From NCBI GenBank assembly GCA_903893565.1, contig CAITMU010000065.1, positions 1 to 64,000 on the forward strand: a stretch of DNA of 64,000 nt, in the 5' to 3' direction. Of the stretch, positions 9,511 to 18,513 are shown in pieces (position 1 is the stretch's first letter; each line of letters starts with the position of its first letter). The stretch is from an uncultured beta proteobacterium. GTDB lineage: Bacteria > Pseudomonadota > Gammaproteobacteria > Burkholderiales > SG8-41. The translations under genes were made by a program, and so were the position numbers. The notes below the pieces were generated by a model. That model did not search any database and had not been told where the DNA came from. It saw only the letters and a program-made list of their open reading frames with translations.

Positions 9511-10755
9511 ATGTCTACATTGCCGAATGAGCCTCATAAAAGCTTCGCAGCGCTTCGGCACCCGCAATATCGCTATTATTTCTTCACCACTGCGCTAGCG
9601 ATGATGGCTGACAACATCGAGCATGTCATCAGTTACTGGGTGCTCTTTCAAAAGTTTCACTCTCCAACGCTAGCAGGGGTGGCTGTCGTTACGCATTGGT
9701 TGCCTTTTTTATTACTCTCCGTCTACGCAGGCGCATTAGCTGACCGTTACGACAATCGGCGAATTATCCAACTGGCCATGCTGCTCTATATGATCGCCTC
9801 CATTGGTTGGGCACTACTGTTTCTAACCAATACCACCGAGCAATGGCATGCAATCGTGTTGCTCACAATTCATGGCATTGCCGGTGTGTTGTGGATGCCA
9901 GCCAGTCAGATGCTGATACACGATATTGTGGGCGACAAAAACCTTCAAAGTGCCATTCGCTTAAATGCCACGGGTCGGCAATTAGGCATTTTAATGGGGC
10001 CTGCCGTGGGGGGAGGGCTCATGCTTGCGTTTGGACCGGCCGTCGGATTGATTGTGAATGTTATCATTTATGTACCACTCATCTACTGGCTAGCCAAGAC
10101 CTCTTACGGCCAACGTTTGCCACAAAAAGCTGCCAACATACGCCCTAAAGGGGGATTGAACGAAACCTTGTCAACGATTCGTTTGGCCGCACAAAATCCC
10201 TTGTTAATCAGTATGGTGTTCTTAGCCGGAATGTCGTCTTTTTTTATAGGCAATGCGTTTCAAGCGCAAATGCCCGAGTTCGCTCATGACTTAGGCGCCG
10301 GTACCGCCGCGTTTTCCTATAGCCTACTACTCGCCTCTAATGCGGGTGGTGCCTTTTTTGGTGGCATGCTCTTAGAAGCAAAAAGTCTACTACAGTCGAG
10401 TGCAAGAAGCGCTATTATTTGCACTATATTATGGTGCGTGTGCATGGGTGGATTTGCTTTAACACAAAGCTTTAACCTTGCACTGGTTTTGATGTTTTTG
10501 GGTGGCTTTTTCAACCTCACCTTTAATTCGATGTCCCAAACCTTGGTTCAAATCCATGCCCCCCTGCAGATCCGAGGCCGAATGATTGGTCTTTATAACA
10601 TGTCCAATAATGGCCTTCGTACCTTTAGCGGACTGACGGTGGGTATGCTCGGGGCGATGATTGGCATTCATGCATCCTTAGCAATGAGCGCCTTTGCCTT
10701 AATGGCCATTGCGGTGGCAATGTTAATTTACAGTGTAAAAACAAAAAAAATATAG
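9511..10755 (+). CDS. MFS transporter, EntS-like
   Basis: A 414-residue inner-membrane protein with about twelve hydrophobic segments. The MFS motif A is seen as GALADRYDNRRI between segments 2 and 3. The opening residues resemble the MFS_3/EntS exporter group, which moves siderophores or drugs outward. The substrate is unknown. The stop codon faces a convergent Bug gene 30 bases away. The upstream gap (9346-9510) contains CCCCCT and AGGGGG arms and T runs but no convincing terminator. Confidence 0.88.
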   Translation: MSTLPNEPHKSFAALRHPQYRYYFFTTALAMMADNIEHVISYWVLFQKFHSPTLAGVAVVTHWLPFLLLSVYAGALADRYDNRRIIQLAMLLYMIASIGWALLFLTNTTEQWHAIVLLTIHGIAGVLWMPASQMLIHDIVGDKNLQSAIRLNATGRQLGILMGPAVGGGLMLAFGPAVGLIVNVIIYVPLIYWLAKTSYGQRLPQKAANIRPKGGLNETLSTIRLAAQNPLLISMVFLAGMSSFFIGNAFQAQMPEFAHDLGAGTAAFSYSLLLASNAGGAFFGGMLLEAKSLLQSSARSAIICTILWCVCMGGFALTQSFNLALVLMFLGGFFNLTFNSMSQTLVQIHAPLQIRGRMIGLYNMSNNGLRTFSGLTVGMLGAMIGIHASLAMSAFALMAIAVAMLIYSVKTKKI

Positions 10756-10785
10756 CCGCGACCGGATCGGGTGGCCAGAGAACCG

Positions 10786-11757
10786 TTATTCTTTTTTCAA
10801 ACCCGCTTTTTGAGCAATGCTCGCATAGCGAGCGGTTTCACTTCGAATCAATTGATCCATTTGCTCAGGTGTACCAGGCCAAGGATCAACACCCGCTTTA
10901 GCAAAATGCTGTCGTAAGTCAGCACTCGCTAACGCTTTGACCGACTCTTGGTGTAATTTTGAGATAATGTCGCGAGGCAATCGAGCCGGCCCCAATATAC
11001 CAAACCAAATAGACATTTGAAATGCTGGAACCCCAGCTTCAGCCGCAGTGGGCACATCAGGCAAAGTCGACACTCTTTTTTCCGATAACACGACAATCGG
11101 CCTTACCTTGCCCGCTTTGATCTGCGGTAAAGAAGAAGCCACGGACACCACGACCTCATCGACTTCGCCACCGATCAAGGAAATAATCGCTACAGTGGCC
11201 CCTTTGTAAGGGACATGGACCAAGTTAATATTTTCTATCGTTTTGAGTAGTTCATTTGCTAAATGATTGGTCGTACCCATCCCTCCGGAACCGTAATTTA
11301 ATCGCCCAGGCTCACGACGTGCCAGTGAAATAAATTCCCTTAACGTTCTAACTGGTACCGACGGATGCACCAGCATCACGTTCTCAATTTGTGCGAGCCG
11401 AACAATCGGCGTTAAGTCTTTTTGTGGGTCGTAACCCAATTGATTATAGAGCACAGGACTTAAAGCAATCGAGGGCGATGTGGTCATGATGGTGTAACCA
11501 TCAGGGGGGGACTTTGCCACCATCGCAATACCTAAGTTACCGCCAGCACCGACCCGATTATCGGTAATAACATTAACACCTAATTGCTCGGTTAATTTTT
11601 GTGAGATCCCCCGCCCCACGATATCACTGGGAGCCCCGGCAGGAAAAGGCAAAATCATATGAATAGGCTTATTAGGATAATTTTGCGCGGATACTTGCGC
11701 ATTCATTATGATCGAAAAAGCCCCACAAACCACGAATAACCGACAAACACCCAACAT
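10786..11757 (-). CDS. Bug/TctC-family periplasmic solute-binding protein (4 of 16)
   Basis: A 323-residue binding protein with a signal peptide of about 24 residues ending at QVSA, before QNYPNKPIHMILP. The loop is AGAPSDIVGR, a variant of the common PGGxxD form. It shares the HVPYKGATVAIISLIGGEVD and SxPQIKAGK features with the Bug at 49354, so these two form a subgroup. It is transcribed alone, divergent from the enolase-family gene across a 315-base gap with a clear inverted repeat 27 bases upstream of its start. Confidence 0.93.
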   Translation of the reverse strand: MLGVCRLFVVCGAFSIIMNAQVSAQNYPNKPIHMILPFPAGAPSDIVGRGISQKLTEQLGVNVITDNRVGAGGNLGIAMVAKSPPDGYTIMTTSPSIALSPVLYNQLGYDPQKDLTPIVRLAQIENVMLVHPSVPVRTLREFISLARREPGRLNYGSGGMGTTNHLANELLKTIENINLVHVPYKGATVAIISLIGGEVDEVVVSVASSLPQIKAGKVRPIVVLSEKRVSTLPDVPTAAEAGVPAFQMSIWFGILGPARLPRDIISKLHQESVKALASADLRQHFAKAGVDPWPGTPEQMDQLIRSETARYASIAQKAGLKKE

Positions 11758-12072
11758 GAATATTCACTCCACATTTAAAGGCTACATTGTAACCAATGTC
11801 GACTAAAAACGGGACTCTACCTATCCCTGGAAGACGAGGAAGATCCGAGCGCATTTTTACTGACTACCTTTTTGCCTAGATCGAAAACTGAAAAGCGCCA
11901 GCGGCGTTATCGTCCTAGGTCCACAGAAAAACGCATACCCCCTTTTTTTCGTTACAATGCTCCTGCCCATGCGTTCAACACCCTTAAAACGGATAAGTGG
12001 AATAAGTGCACTTGCCGGTCAAGGTGACAGCACGCCTTACATCAATCTAAAAATAATTCACGCAGGTGAGAT
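11758..12072. other. Divergent intergenic region, 315 bases
   Basis: This gap lies between a minus-strand Bug gene and the plus-strand enolase-family operon, so it should hold two promoters. I see one clear element, the inverted repeat at 11784-11799. On the plus strand GTTACAATG near 11950 could supply a TACAAT -10 box, but no good -35 box is spaced correctly. The ribosome site AGGTGAGAT precedes the ATG at 12073. No small gene is convincing here. Confidence 0.5.
11784..11799. promoter_or_regulatory. Perfect 6-bp inverted repeat, operator-like
   Basis: ACATTG-TAAC-CAATGT is a perfect inverted repeat with a 4-base centre. Read on the minus strand it contains TACAAT, which could be the -10 box of the Bug gene that starts at 11757. 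A dimeric regulator bound here would block that promoter. The regulator is not encoded in the window. Confidence 0.45.
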
Positions 12073-13170
12073 ATGAAAATCACAAAAGTTGAAACCATCG
12101 TCATCAATACCCCGATGATTATCACCAGTAAAATTTTGCCAAAAGCCAGTGGTCAAACCCGCACAAGCATCGATACCTTGCTCGTACGCATTGACACCGA
12201 TGAGGGCATCAGTGGTTGGGGGGAGGGTTTTGGTCATCGTATTTACAACGCGACCAAAGCGGTGATAGACACCTTTTTGGGGCAGATGTGTATTGGCAAA
12301 GATCCTACAGCCCACGCGCAACTGGTGGAGGATTTACAACGCAATCTGTCTGGTGTCGGTCGCAACGGTCCAGCGATGTATGCCCTTTCAGCGATTGATA
12401 TCGCTTTATGGGATATTGCTGGCAAAGTGGCTGGCTTACCCATATACCGACTCCTGGGCGGGTCCACTCGTAAAGAACTGCCCGGCTATGCGAGCCTGCT
12501 ACGTTACGCTGACGCTAAAACCGTCGCGATGTATGCCGAACGTGCCCTAAAAAGGGGCTACAAACATATGAAACTCCACGAAATCACGGAGGCACCCGTC
12601 AAAGCCGCACGTAAAGTCGCGGGCGATGATATTTCCATCATGATTGACTGCAATTGCCCTTGGACTGTCAGTCAGGCTATCACAATGGCCCAAACCTTGG
12701 CCCCCTACAAGCCCCTTTGGATTGAAGAGCCTGTCTGGCCACCCGAGGATCATCGCGGCCTTGCCAAGGTGCAAGACATGGGCGGCATTAACACGGCCGC
12801 TGGCGAGAATGGCATGCTAGCGGACTTTAGGAGTTTGTTTGAAAACGATGCTGTCACTTACGCCCAACCCAGCGTCACAAAAGTCGGCGGCATCACGATG
12901 ATGAGAAAAGTAATGACCTTGGCAGAAAGCTATGGCGTGAATGTCGTACCCCACTCCGCCTACTTTGGTCCTGGGCTCATCGCCTCCATGCACTGCATCG
13001 CAGCGATGACCCAAAATAGCCTTGTGGAACGCTTTGACTGTGACTTTGCAGAAACGCCTCTACACGATTGGATTCAACCGAAAAAAAATGGCTGCTTCGA
13101 ATTACCCCAAGAACCCGGGCTGGGCGTGAACTTAGACCTAAAACTCATCAAAAAATTGCGTGTGGCGTGA
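12073..13170 (+). CDS. Mandelate racemase/muconate lactonizing (enolase superfamily) enzyme
   Basis: A 365-residue enolase-superfamily protein with an N-terminal capping domain (about 1-130) and a TIM barrel. The metal ligands are Asp192 (MIDCNCPW), Glu218 or Glu219 (WIEEPV) and Glu245 (AAGENG). His294 in VVPHSAYFGPG is in the usual place of the general-base His. The K-x-K motif is here K167-L-H169, and the Asp that normally pairs with the His is replaced by Ser267 (QPSVTKVGG). Most relatives dehydrate or racemise hydroxy acids such as sugar acids. Its position 49 bases before a UxaA-type dehydratase supports a sugar-acid route, but the substrate is not known. Confidence 0.88.
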   Translation: MKITKVETIVINTPMIITSKILPKASGQTRTSIDTLLVRIDTDEGISGWGEGFGHRIYNATKAVIDTFLGQMCIGKDPTAHAQLVEDLQRNLSGVGRNGPAMYALSAIDIALWDIAGKVAGLPIYRLLGGSTRKELPGYASLLRYADAKTVAMYAERALKRGYKHMKLHEITEAPVKAARKVAGDDISIMIDCNCPWTVSQAITMAQTLAPYKPLWIEEPVWPPEDHRGLAKVQDMGGINTAAGENGMLADFRSLFENDAVTYAQPSVTKVGGITMMRKVMTLAESYGVNVVPHSAYFGPGLIASMHCIAAMTQNSLVERFDCDFAETPLHDWIQPKKNGCFELPQEPGLGVNLDLKLIKKLRVA

Positions 13171-13219
13171 TCCTTGGAAAGCCTTCTTTTTTAAACACCC
13201 AACCTCAAAGACTCTTTTA

Positions 13220-14764
13220 ATGATTGAAATTAAAGATAAGCCCACCTCAGGAGTCACCATTCGCCTGCATGAAGCGGACAATGTGGTGATCGCCCGCACC
13301 GATTTAGCCTTAGGCGCTAAGATTGACGGGGGTCTCACCTGCCGCGGTCAAGTAGCCGCTGGCCACAAAGTGGCTGCCCGCCGTATCAAAGAGGGCGAAC
13401 CTATCCTTAAATACAATGTCACCATTGGCTTTGCGTCTACCGATATAGCCGCTGGCAGTTACGTCCACGCCCATAATATGCAATTTCGCGAGTTTGACCG
13501 TGACTATGCTTATGGTGCGGACTATCAGCCCTTAAAATTGATTCCCGAATCCGATCGCGCGAGTTTCATGGGCATTGTGCGCCCCAATGGGCAGGTCGCC
13601 ACGCGTAACTTCATTGGCGTGCTATCCACCGTCAATTGTTCGGCTACGGTTGTACATAAAATCGCAGAATGGTTTACCCCAGAACGTCTGGCCGAATTTC
13701 CGAATATTGATGGCGTCGTGGCTTTTGCCCATGACACCGGTTGCGGTATGGAAATGACCGGTGAACCCATGGATCTCCTACGAAGAACCATGGCGGGATA
13801 CGCGCGCCATGCTAATTTAGCCGGCGCTCTGATTGTTGGCTTAGGGTGTGAACGCAATCAGATTAAAGGGCTTTTAAAAGACGAAAATCTCGCCATTAGT
13901 GATCGCTTACACACCTTTACCATGCAAGACACGGGAGGCACTCGTAAAACCATTGAAGCGGGCATCGCTGCGGTCAAAACCATGCTACCTGAAGCCAACC
14001 GTGTCACCCGTACCCGGGTCAGCGCTAGTCACCTAATGATTGGCCTTCAATGCGGTGGATCGGATGGGTTTTCATCCATTACGGCCAATCCTGCCTTAGG
14101 ATCGGCAATGGACTTACTCACACAGCACGGGGGCACGGCAATACTGTCTGAGACGCCTGAAATCTATGGCGTCGAACACACACTGACACGGCGCGCTCGA
14201 AGTCGTGAGGTCGGTGAAAAATTAATTGAAAGAATCCGCTGGTGGAAAGATGTGTATACGGTTGGGCGCGACTGCCAAATTAACGGCGTAGTGAGTCCTG
14301 GCAATCAACAAGGGGGACTTGCCAATATACTTGAAAAATCCCTAGGTTCGTCTATGAAAGGAGGCACTGGACCGTTAATGGAAGTCTATCGCTATGCGCA
14401 GCCTGTGACTCAAAACGGCTTTGTTTTCATGGACACCCCTGGCTTTGATCCTTGTTCGGCCACCGGTCAAATTGCTGGGGGGGCGAACATGATTATGTTC
14501 ACCACAGGCCGAGGCTCTATGTTCGGTGCCAAACCCGTACCGAGCATCAAACTCGCCACCAACACGCCGATGTACAAACGTTTAACAGAGGATATGGATA
14601 TTAACTGCGGAGAAATTCTAGACGGCACTTGTCTTTTACACGAGATGGGGCAACGTATTTTTGATCTCATGTTACGCGTGGCTTCAGGAGAACCCACAAA
14701 AAGTGAATTGCTAGGCCTTGGCGATCATGAGTTTGTGCCCTGGAATATCGGTGTTGTGGGATAA
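13220..14764 (+). CDS. UxaA family dehydratase (altronate/galactarate dehydratase type)
   Basis: A 514-residue protein with both halves of the family: an N-terminal SAF domain (about 1-85, with LHEADNVVIARTDL) and the long GD_AH_C catalytic part. Conserved stretches include RPNGQVATRNFIG, HDTGCGM, LGCERNQ, CGGSDGFSSITANPALG and MDTPGFDPCSATGQ. Family members dehydrate D-altronate or D-galactarate with a metal ion, and related enzymes split sulfolactate. I begin at the ATG at 13220, where the SAF domain begins; the frame opens earlier at 13160 overlapping the previous gene. It probably acts next to the enolase-family enzyme in one pathway. Confidence 0.9.
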   Translation: MIEIKDKPTSGVTIRLHEADNVVIARTDLALGAKIDGGLTCRGQVAAGHKVAARRIKEGEPILKYNVTIGFASTDIAAGSYVHAHNMQFREFDRDYAYGADYQPLKLIPESDRASFMGIVRPNGQVATRNFIGVLSTVNCSATVVHKIAEWFTPERLAEFPNIDGVVAFAHDTGCGMEMTGEPMDLLRRTMAGYARHANLAGALIVGLGCERNQIKGLLKDENLAISDRLHTFTMQDTGGTRKTIEAGIAAVKTMLPEANRVTRTRVSASHLMIGLQCGGSDGFSSITANPALGSAMDLLTQHGGTAILSETPEIYGVEHTLTRRARSREVGEKLIERIRWWKDVYTVGRDCQINGVVSPGNQQGGLANILEKSLGSSMKGGTGPLMEVYRYAQPVTQNGFVFMDTPGFDPCSATGQIAGGANMIMFTTGRGSMFGAKPVPSIKLATNTPMYKRLTEDMDINCGEILDGTCLLHEMGQRIFDLMLRVASGEPTKSELLGLGDHEFVPWNIGVVG

Positions 14765-14774
14765 AACGGTTACA

Positions 14775-14794
14775 CAGTCGATGGGCATCGACTG
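14775..14794. repeat. Perfect 9-bp inverted repeat after the dehydratase gene
   Basis: CAGTCGATG-GG-CATCGACTG is a perfect inverted repeat of 20 bases, ten bases past the UxaA stop codon. No T run follows, so it is not a classical intrinsic terminator. It might stabilise the 3' end of the upstream mRNA or act as an operator for the genes that follow. Confidence 0.5.
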
Positions 14795-14843
14795 ATGCTC
14801 AGTCGCCCCCTTAGATCTTGAGGCCTATTTTAAAAAAACAATC

Positions 14844-15176
14844 ATGGCTACGACTTTTCCAAACAATCAGATTATTTTTCATATCACGCATAGCAGTGAT
14901 TGGGACAAAGCGCAGACCTTGGGTTCTTACCGAGCGGCATCTTTGGAAACAGAAGGCTTTATCCACTGCTCGACCGCAGAGCAATTGCCATTGACTCAAG
15001 AACGATTTTTTAAAAATAAGAAAGGATTTTTAATTCTTCACATCCTCATCGCAAGACTCAAAGCCCCCCTACGTTACGAAAACCTCGAAGGGGGGGAGAT
15101 GCTTTTTCCCCATCTTTATGGACCGTTAGAATTACACGCTGTCAGCCAAGCCACTGCCTTCTTCAGGGGTGGTTAG
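14844..15176 (+). CDS. DUF952 domain protein
   Basis: A 110-residue cytoplasmic protein of the DUF952 family. The signature FHITHSSDWDKA at the start and ETEGFIHCSTAEQ in the middle are clear. No biochemical role is firmly known for the family. It lies 79 bases after the UxaA gene on the same strand, with the inverted repeat at 14775-14794 in between. A general housekeeping gene embedded in the catabolic cassette is as likely as a pathway role. Confidence 0.85.
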   Translation: MATTFPNNQIIFHITHSSDWDKAQTLGSYRAASLETEGFIHCSTAEQLPLTQERFFKNKKGFLILHILIARLKAPLRYENLEGGEMLFPHLYGPLELHAVSQATAFFRGG

Positions 15177-15294
15177 AAAAGATCTACGAAAACATTTGCA
15201 CCGCCATTTCGTTAAACTCTACTTTTTTTCTTTCTCGCAAACTTTAGTGACTTTCAACTACCGACGCTTAACGTCGCTTCCCATGAGGTTCACC

Positions 15295-16284
15295 ATGATT
15301 TACTCGCTTGGTAAATGGTTTTCCGTGCTTCCCCTTGTCGCTGCCTTGGGTCTTATCAATACCCCAGCCCGCGCGCAAACAGCCCTGACTATCATGGTCT
15401 TTCAAGGACTACAAAACCTTCCCCTTTTGGCGGCTCAAAGCGAGGGATTTTTTGCCAAACGAGGACTCGCAATCGATATTAAAATTGCCCCCAATTCTGA
15501 TGAACTTCGCAACGGTCTGGCTGAAGGGCGCTACCAGATTGTTCATTCGGCGGCCGACAATGGCATTGCCTTAAAGGCGATGAATAACATAGATGCGGCA
15601 TTGGTTATTGGGGGTGATAATGGCTTGTATCACCTTTATACCCAAGCGGGTATCACCCAATATGAAGCCTTGCGTGGACAAACCGTGGTGGTCGATGCCC
15701 CCAACACCGCCTATGCTTTCCAGCTCTACGAAATGCTCCGATTAAAAGGACTGAATGCCGGCGACTACAAAATTCATATTTCTGGGGCTACCTTCAAGCG
15801 ACTCCAAGACCTTCAATCCGATAAGCGTTTTGTCGCAACGATGCTAAACCCGCCCTTTTCCTTATTAGCCGAGAAGTCCGGATTAAAAGATTTGGGTGAA
15901 GCCACCCAAGTCCTCGGTGCTTATCAGGCTACGGCGGGCTTTGTGTTAAGAGCTTGGGCTGAAAAAAATTCAGCCACCCTTGTCGCTTATCTAAGCGCTT
16001 ATATCGAAGGCCAGCGCTGGGCGATGGACCCCAAAAATAAAGCTGCAGCAATCACCCTTTACATGAACGCACTTAAAGTGAGCGAGGACATAGCACTGGG
16101 TTGTTATAACGCCGCCCTTACTGGTATGGCCAAAGATGCCGAGATGGATATGGCAGGACTCAAAAATGTTCTCGCCTTACGTGAACGTCATACGGGTAAA
16201 CCCACACAGCCAGCCGCAGATTATCTTGAACTTTCTTACTACCATAAAGCTTTAGAAAATTTATCCAGCAAGATTGGAAAATAA
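15295..16284 (+). CDS. NMT1/SsuA-like ABC-type periplasmic binding protein, orphan
   Basis: A 329-residue binding protein of the nitrate/sulfonate/pyrimidine-precursor type. A signal peptide ends at ARAQ, followed by the LTIMVFQGLQNLPLLAAQSEGFFAKRG-like opening (here in pieces), typical of proteins that feed an ABC importer. I start it at the ATG at 15295 because GAGG lies seven bases upstream; the frame is open from 15169, overlapping the DUF952 stop, and would add 42 residues without signal character. No ABC permease or ATPase is encoded in the window. Neighbours are DUF952 and a Bug gene. Confidence 0.82.
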   Translation: MIYSLGKWFSVLPLVAALGLINTPARAQTALTIMVFQGLQNLPLLAAQSEGFFAKRGLAIDIKIAPNSDELRNGLAEGRYQIVHSAADNGIALKAMNNIDAALVIGGDNGLYHLYTQAGITQYEALRGQTVVVDAPNTAYAFQLYEMLRLKGLNAGDYKIHISGATFKRLQDLQSDKRFVATMLNPPFSLLAEKSGLKDLGEATQVLGAYQATAGFVLRAWAEKNSATLVAYLSAYIEGQRWAMDPKNKAAAITLYMNALKVSEDIALGCYNAALTGMAKDAEMDMAGLKNVLALRERHTGKPTQPAADYLELSYYHKALENLSSKIGK

Positions 16285-16365
16285 TATTGGGGTGTCCTGT
16301 TTTTTATATCCTAACCAGACTGCTTTCAAATACGGCCCTTACGGCATGAAGCGGAGTGCATCAAT

Positions 16366-17370
16366 ATGACCTATGCATCGGTTCTCAGTCTACCAACAAA
16401 GCCTAGCTTGATAGCGCTTAGCCTTCTTTGCCTATCAACCATGGCCCGTATGGCCTTTGCCGCCTACCCTGATAAACCGATTCGCATCATCGTACCCTAC
16501 CCAGCCGGTTCTGCTCCCGATTTTACGGCGCGCGAAGTGGGTCAACTCTATACTAAAGCGCTATCTCAGCCGATTGTCATCGATACTCGACCCGGTGCGG
16601 CGGCCACACTGGGTCATGCGATTGCCGCAAAATCCAACCCGGATGGCTACACCCTATTGTTAGCGACCACTGGGGGCATGGTATCTGGACCGGCACTTCT
16701 GGGTCATAAAATTCCTTACGACGCATCAAAAGATTTTGCCCCCATCGGATTGGCCACTTACGTCCCCTACGGGTTAGCCGTCACCTCAGGCCTGCCCGCA
16801 CTCTCCATCAAAGAATTGATCACACTGGCTAAAACTGTACCAGGCAAATTAAATGTTGCCTCCCCAGGGGTTGGCACTCCCAACCACCTAGGCGCAGCAC
16901 AATTAATGACGATGACCGGTATAGAATTAACTCACGTTCCCTACAAAGGCGGTTCTCTGGCTTTAAACGACTTGATTGCTGGTAACGTTCAAATTTTAGT
17001 CACAGCCCTCATGCAATTAATTCCCTTACATCAAACGGGTCGCGTGCGCATATTAGGCATCGGGCATCAAAGTCGGCTCAAAGCATACCCTGACATTCCC
17101 ACTATCGCTGAAACCGTCCCCGGCTACTACAACACGGGGTGGTGGGGAATTGTGGCGCCGGCAGGGCTTGAACCGGCAATCGTGAGAAAATTAAACACAA
17201 TTATGCAAGAAGGGTTAGTAAACCCTGAAGTGGTTAAACGGTTCGAAAAAAATGGACTTGAGGTCACCCGCTCTACGGCACCCGCCATGCAAGCGCTCAT
17301 TACGAGTGATTTACAGTTGTGGAAAAAGCTCATCAAAGAGGCCAAAATCAGTGTCGATGTACTGCCTTAG
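16366..17370 (+). CDS. Bug/TctC-family periplasmic solute-binding protein (5 of 16)
   Basis: A 334-residue binding protein. The signal peptide of about 32 residues ends at AFA before AYPDKPIRIIVPYP. The ligand loop is AGSAPDFTAR, the VIDTRPGAAATLG segment replaces the common VDNRxGA, and the second lobe has HVPYKGGSLALNDLIAG. GGAG lies nine bases before the ATG. It closes the plus-strand cassette that begins with the enolase-family gene, so a sugar acid or derivative is a reasonable guess for its ligand. Confidence 0.92.
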   Translation: MTYASVLSLPTKPSLIALSLLCLSTMARMAFAAYPDKPIRIIVPYPAGSAPDFTAREVGQLYTKALSQPIVIDTRPGAAATLGHAIAAKSNPDGYTLLLATTGGMVSGPALLGHKIPYDASKDFAPIGLATYVPYGLAVTSGLPALSIKELITLAKTVPGKLNVASPGVGTPNHLGAAQLMTMTGIELTHVPYKGGSLALNDLIAGNVQILVTALMQLIPLHQTGRVRILGIGHQSRLKAYPDIPTIAETVPGYYNTGWWGIVAPAGLEPAIVRKLNTIMQEGLVNPEVVKRFEKNGLEVTRSTAPAMQALITSDLQLWKKLIKEAKISVDVLP

Positions 17371-17442
17371 CTTTATCGATGCATTAACCACCCTGAAACG
17401 TAACCACGCCTGACAAACCCTGTTGCACTTACGATAATGAGA

Positions 17443-18447
17443 CTATAGCTCGAATTTAATTCCAGCGGTTTTTACCACTTTCGTCCATTTCGCAATTTCG
17501 GCTTGCATTAACGCAGACATATCACTGGGGCTTCCCGTTTTAACACTCAAGCCTTGACCCGCCATACGTTCTTTGACATCGGTTTGTTTCATCACGCGCG
17601 CCAATTCCGTATTTAATCGCGCCACCACTTCAGGGGGGGTGTTGGCCGTTGACACCAATCCATACCAAGCTTCGACTACAAAGCCAGGTAACCCCGATTC
17701 AGACACGGTAGGAAATTGAGTCAAAGTCGCTAAGCGTTCTTGCGAAGTCACGGCAATACCGCGTAAACGATTAGATTGCACTTGAGGCAATACGGCAATC
17801 ACATTGGAAAAAATCAACGAAATCTGACCCCCAATTAAGTCGCTGATCGCTGGGGCTTCCCCTTTATAAGGAACATAGAGCATATTGACCGACGCCATCT
17901 GCTTAAAAAGCTCACCCGCCATATGCGGCGGGGTGCCGGTCCCTCCAGCGCCAAAGCTTAATTGTCCTGGGGCTTTTTTCGCCAAGGCCATCATTTCTTT
18001 CACCGATCGAATAGGCAGTGAGGGGTGGACCGCCAACAACAAAGGGGTGGTCGCCACTAAACTAATCGGGGCGAAATCACGTAAAGGGTCATAGCCTAAT
18101 TTGGGCATAAGACTGGGTAAAATCGAATGCGTCGTCGTGGCAGCAATCAACAAAGTATAACCATCAGCCGGAGCATGCGCCACCAATTCAGCCGCAATAG
18201 TGGCACTGGCACCCGGACGATTTTCCACCACAAACGATTGGCCTAAAACCTCAGTTAGTTTTTGCGCCACAATGCGACCGACGATATCGGTGGCCCCGCC
18301 TGCAGCAAAACCTACCACCACACGCACGGGCTTTACCGGGTAATTACTGGGCTTTCCACTGTCAGCGGCAGAGGCCGATAAGATAAAAAAACCAAACCCC
18401 AACACAAGTGAAGTTTTGGCCACCCTTTGTAAGTGTATCCTTTTCAT
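17443..18447 (-). CDS. Bug/TctC-family periplasmic solute-binding protein (6 of 16)
   Basis: A 334-residue binding protein with a signal peptide ending near SASA at residue 27. The mature N-terminus has an extra ADSGKPS before NYPVKPVRVVVGF. The loop is AAGGATDIVGR; later parts are VVENRPGASATIA and YVPYKGEAPAISDLIGG. A GGGGGGG ribosome site precedes the ATG. It lies downstream of the DUF349 gene on the same strand, with a hairpin between them (18483-18513), and faces the preceding Bug gene tail to tail. Confidence 0.93.
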   Translation of the reverse strand: MKRIHLQRVAKTSLVLGFGFFILSASAADSGKPSNYPVKPVRVVVGFAAGGATDIVGRIVAQKLTEVLGQSFVVENRPGASATIAAELVAHAPADGYTLLIAATTTHSILPSLMPKLGYDPLRDFAPISLVATTPLLLAVHPSLPIRSVKEMMALAKKAPGQLSFGAGGTGTPPHMAGELFKQMASVNMLYVPYKGEAPAISDLIGGQISLIFSNVIAVLPQVQSNRLRGIAVTSQERLATLTQFPTVSESGLPGFVVEAWYGLVSTANTPPEVVARLNTELARVMKQTDVKERMAGQGLSVKTGSPSDMSALMQAEIAKWTKVVKTAGIKFEL

Positions 18448-18482
18448 TCCCCCCCCTCCTCACCATACGTCGAAATCTTATT

Positions 18483-18513
18483 GACAGGCAAACATGCCCT
18501 GTCTGTTTTTTTT
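18483..18513 (+). terminator. Plus-strand hairpin with T run between two minus-strand genes
   Basis: GACAGG-(9 bases)-CCTGTC is followed by TG and eight T, the form of an intrinsic terminator read on the plus strand. Both flanking genes are on the minus strand, where no T run follows the stem. It may stop antisense transcription entering the DUF349 gene, or end an unseen small transcript. Confidence 0.5.
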
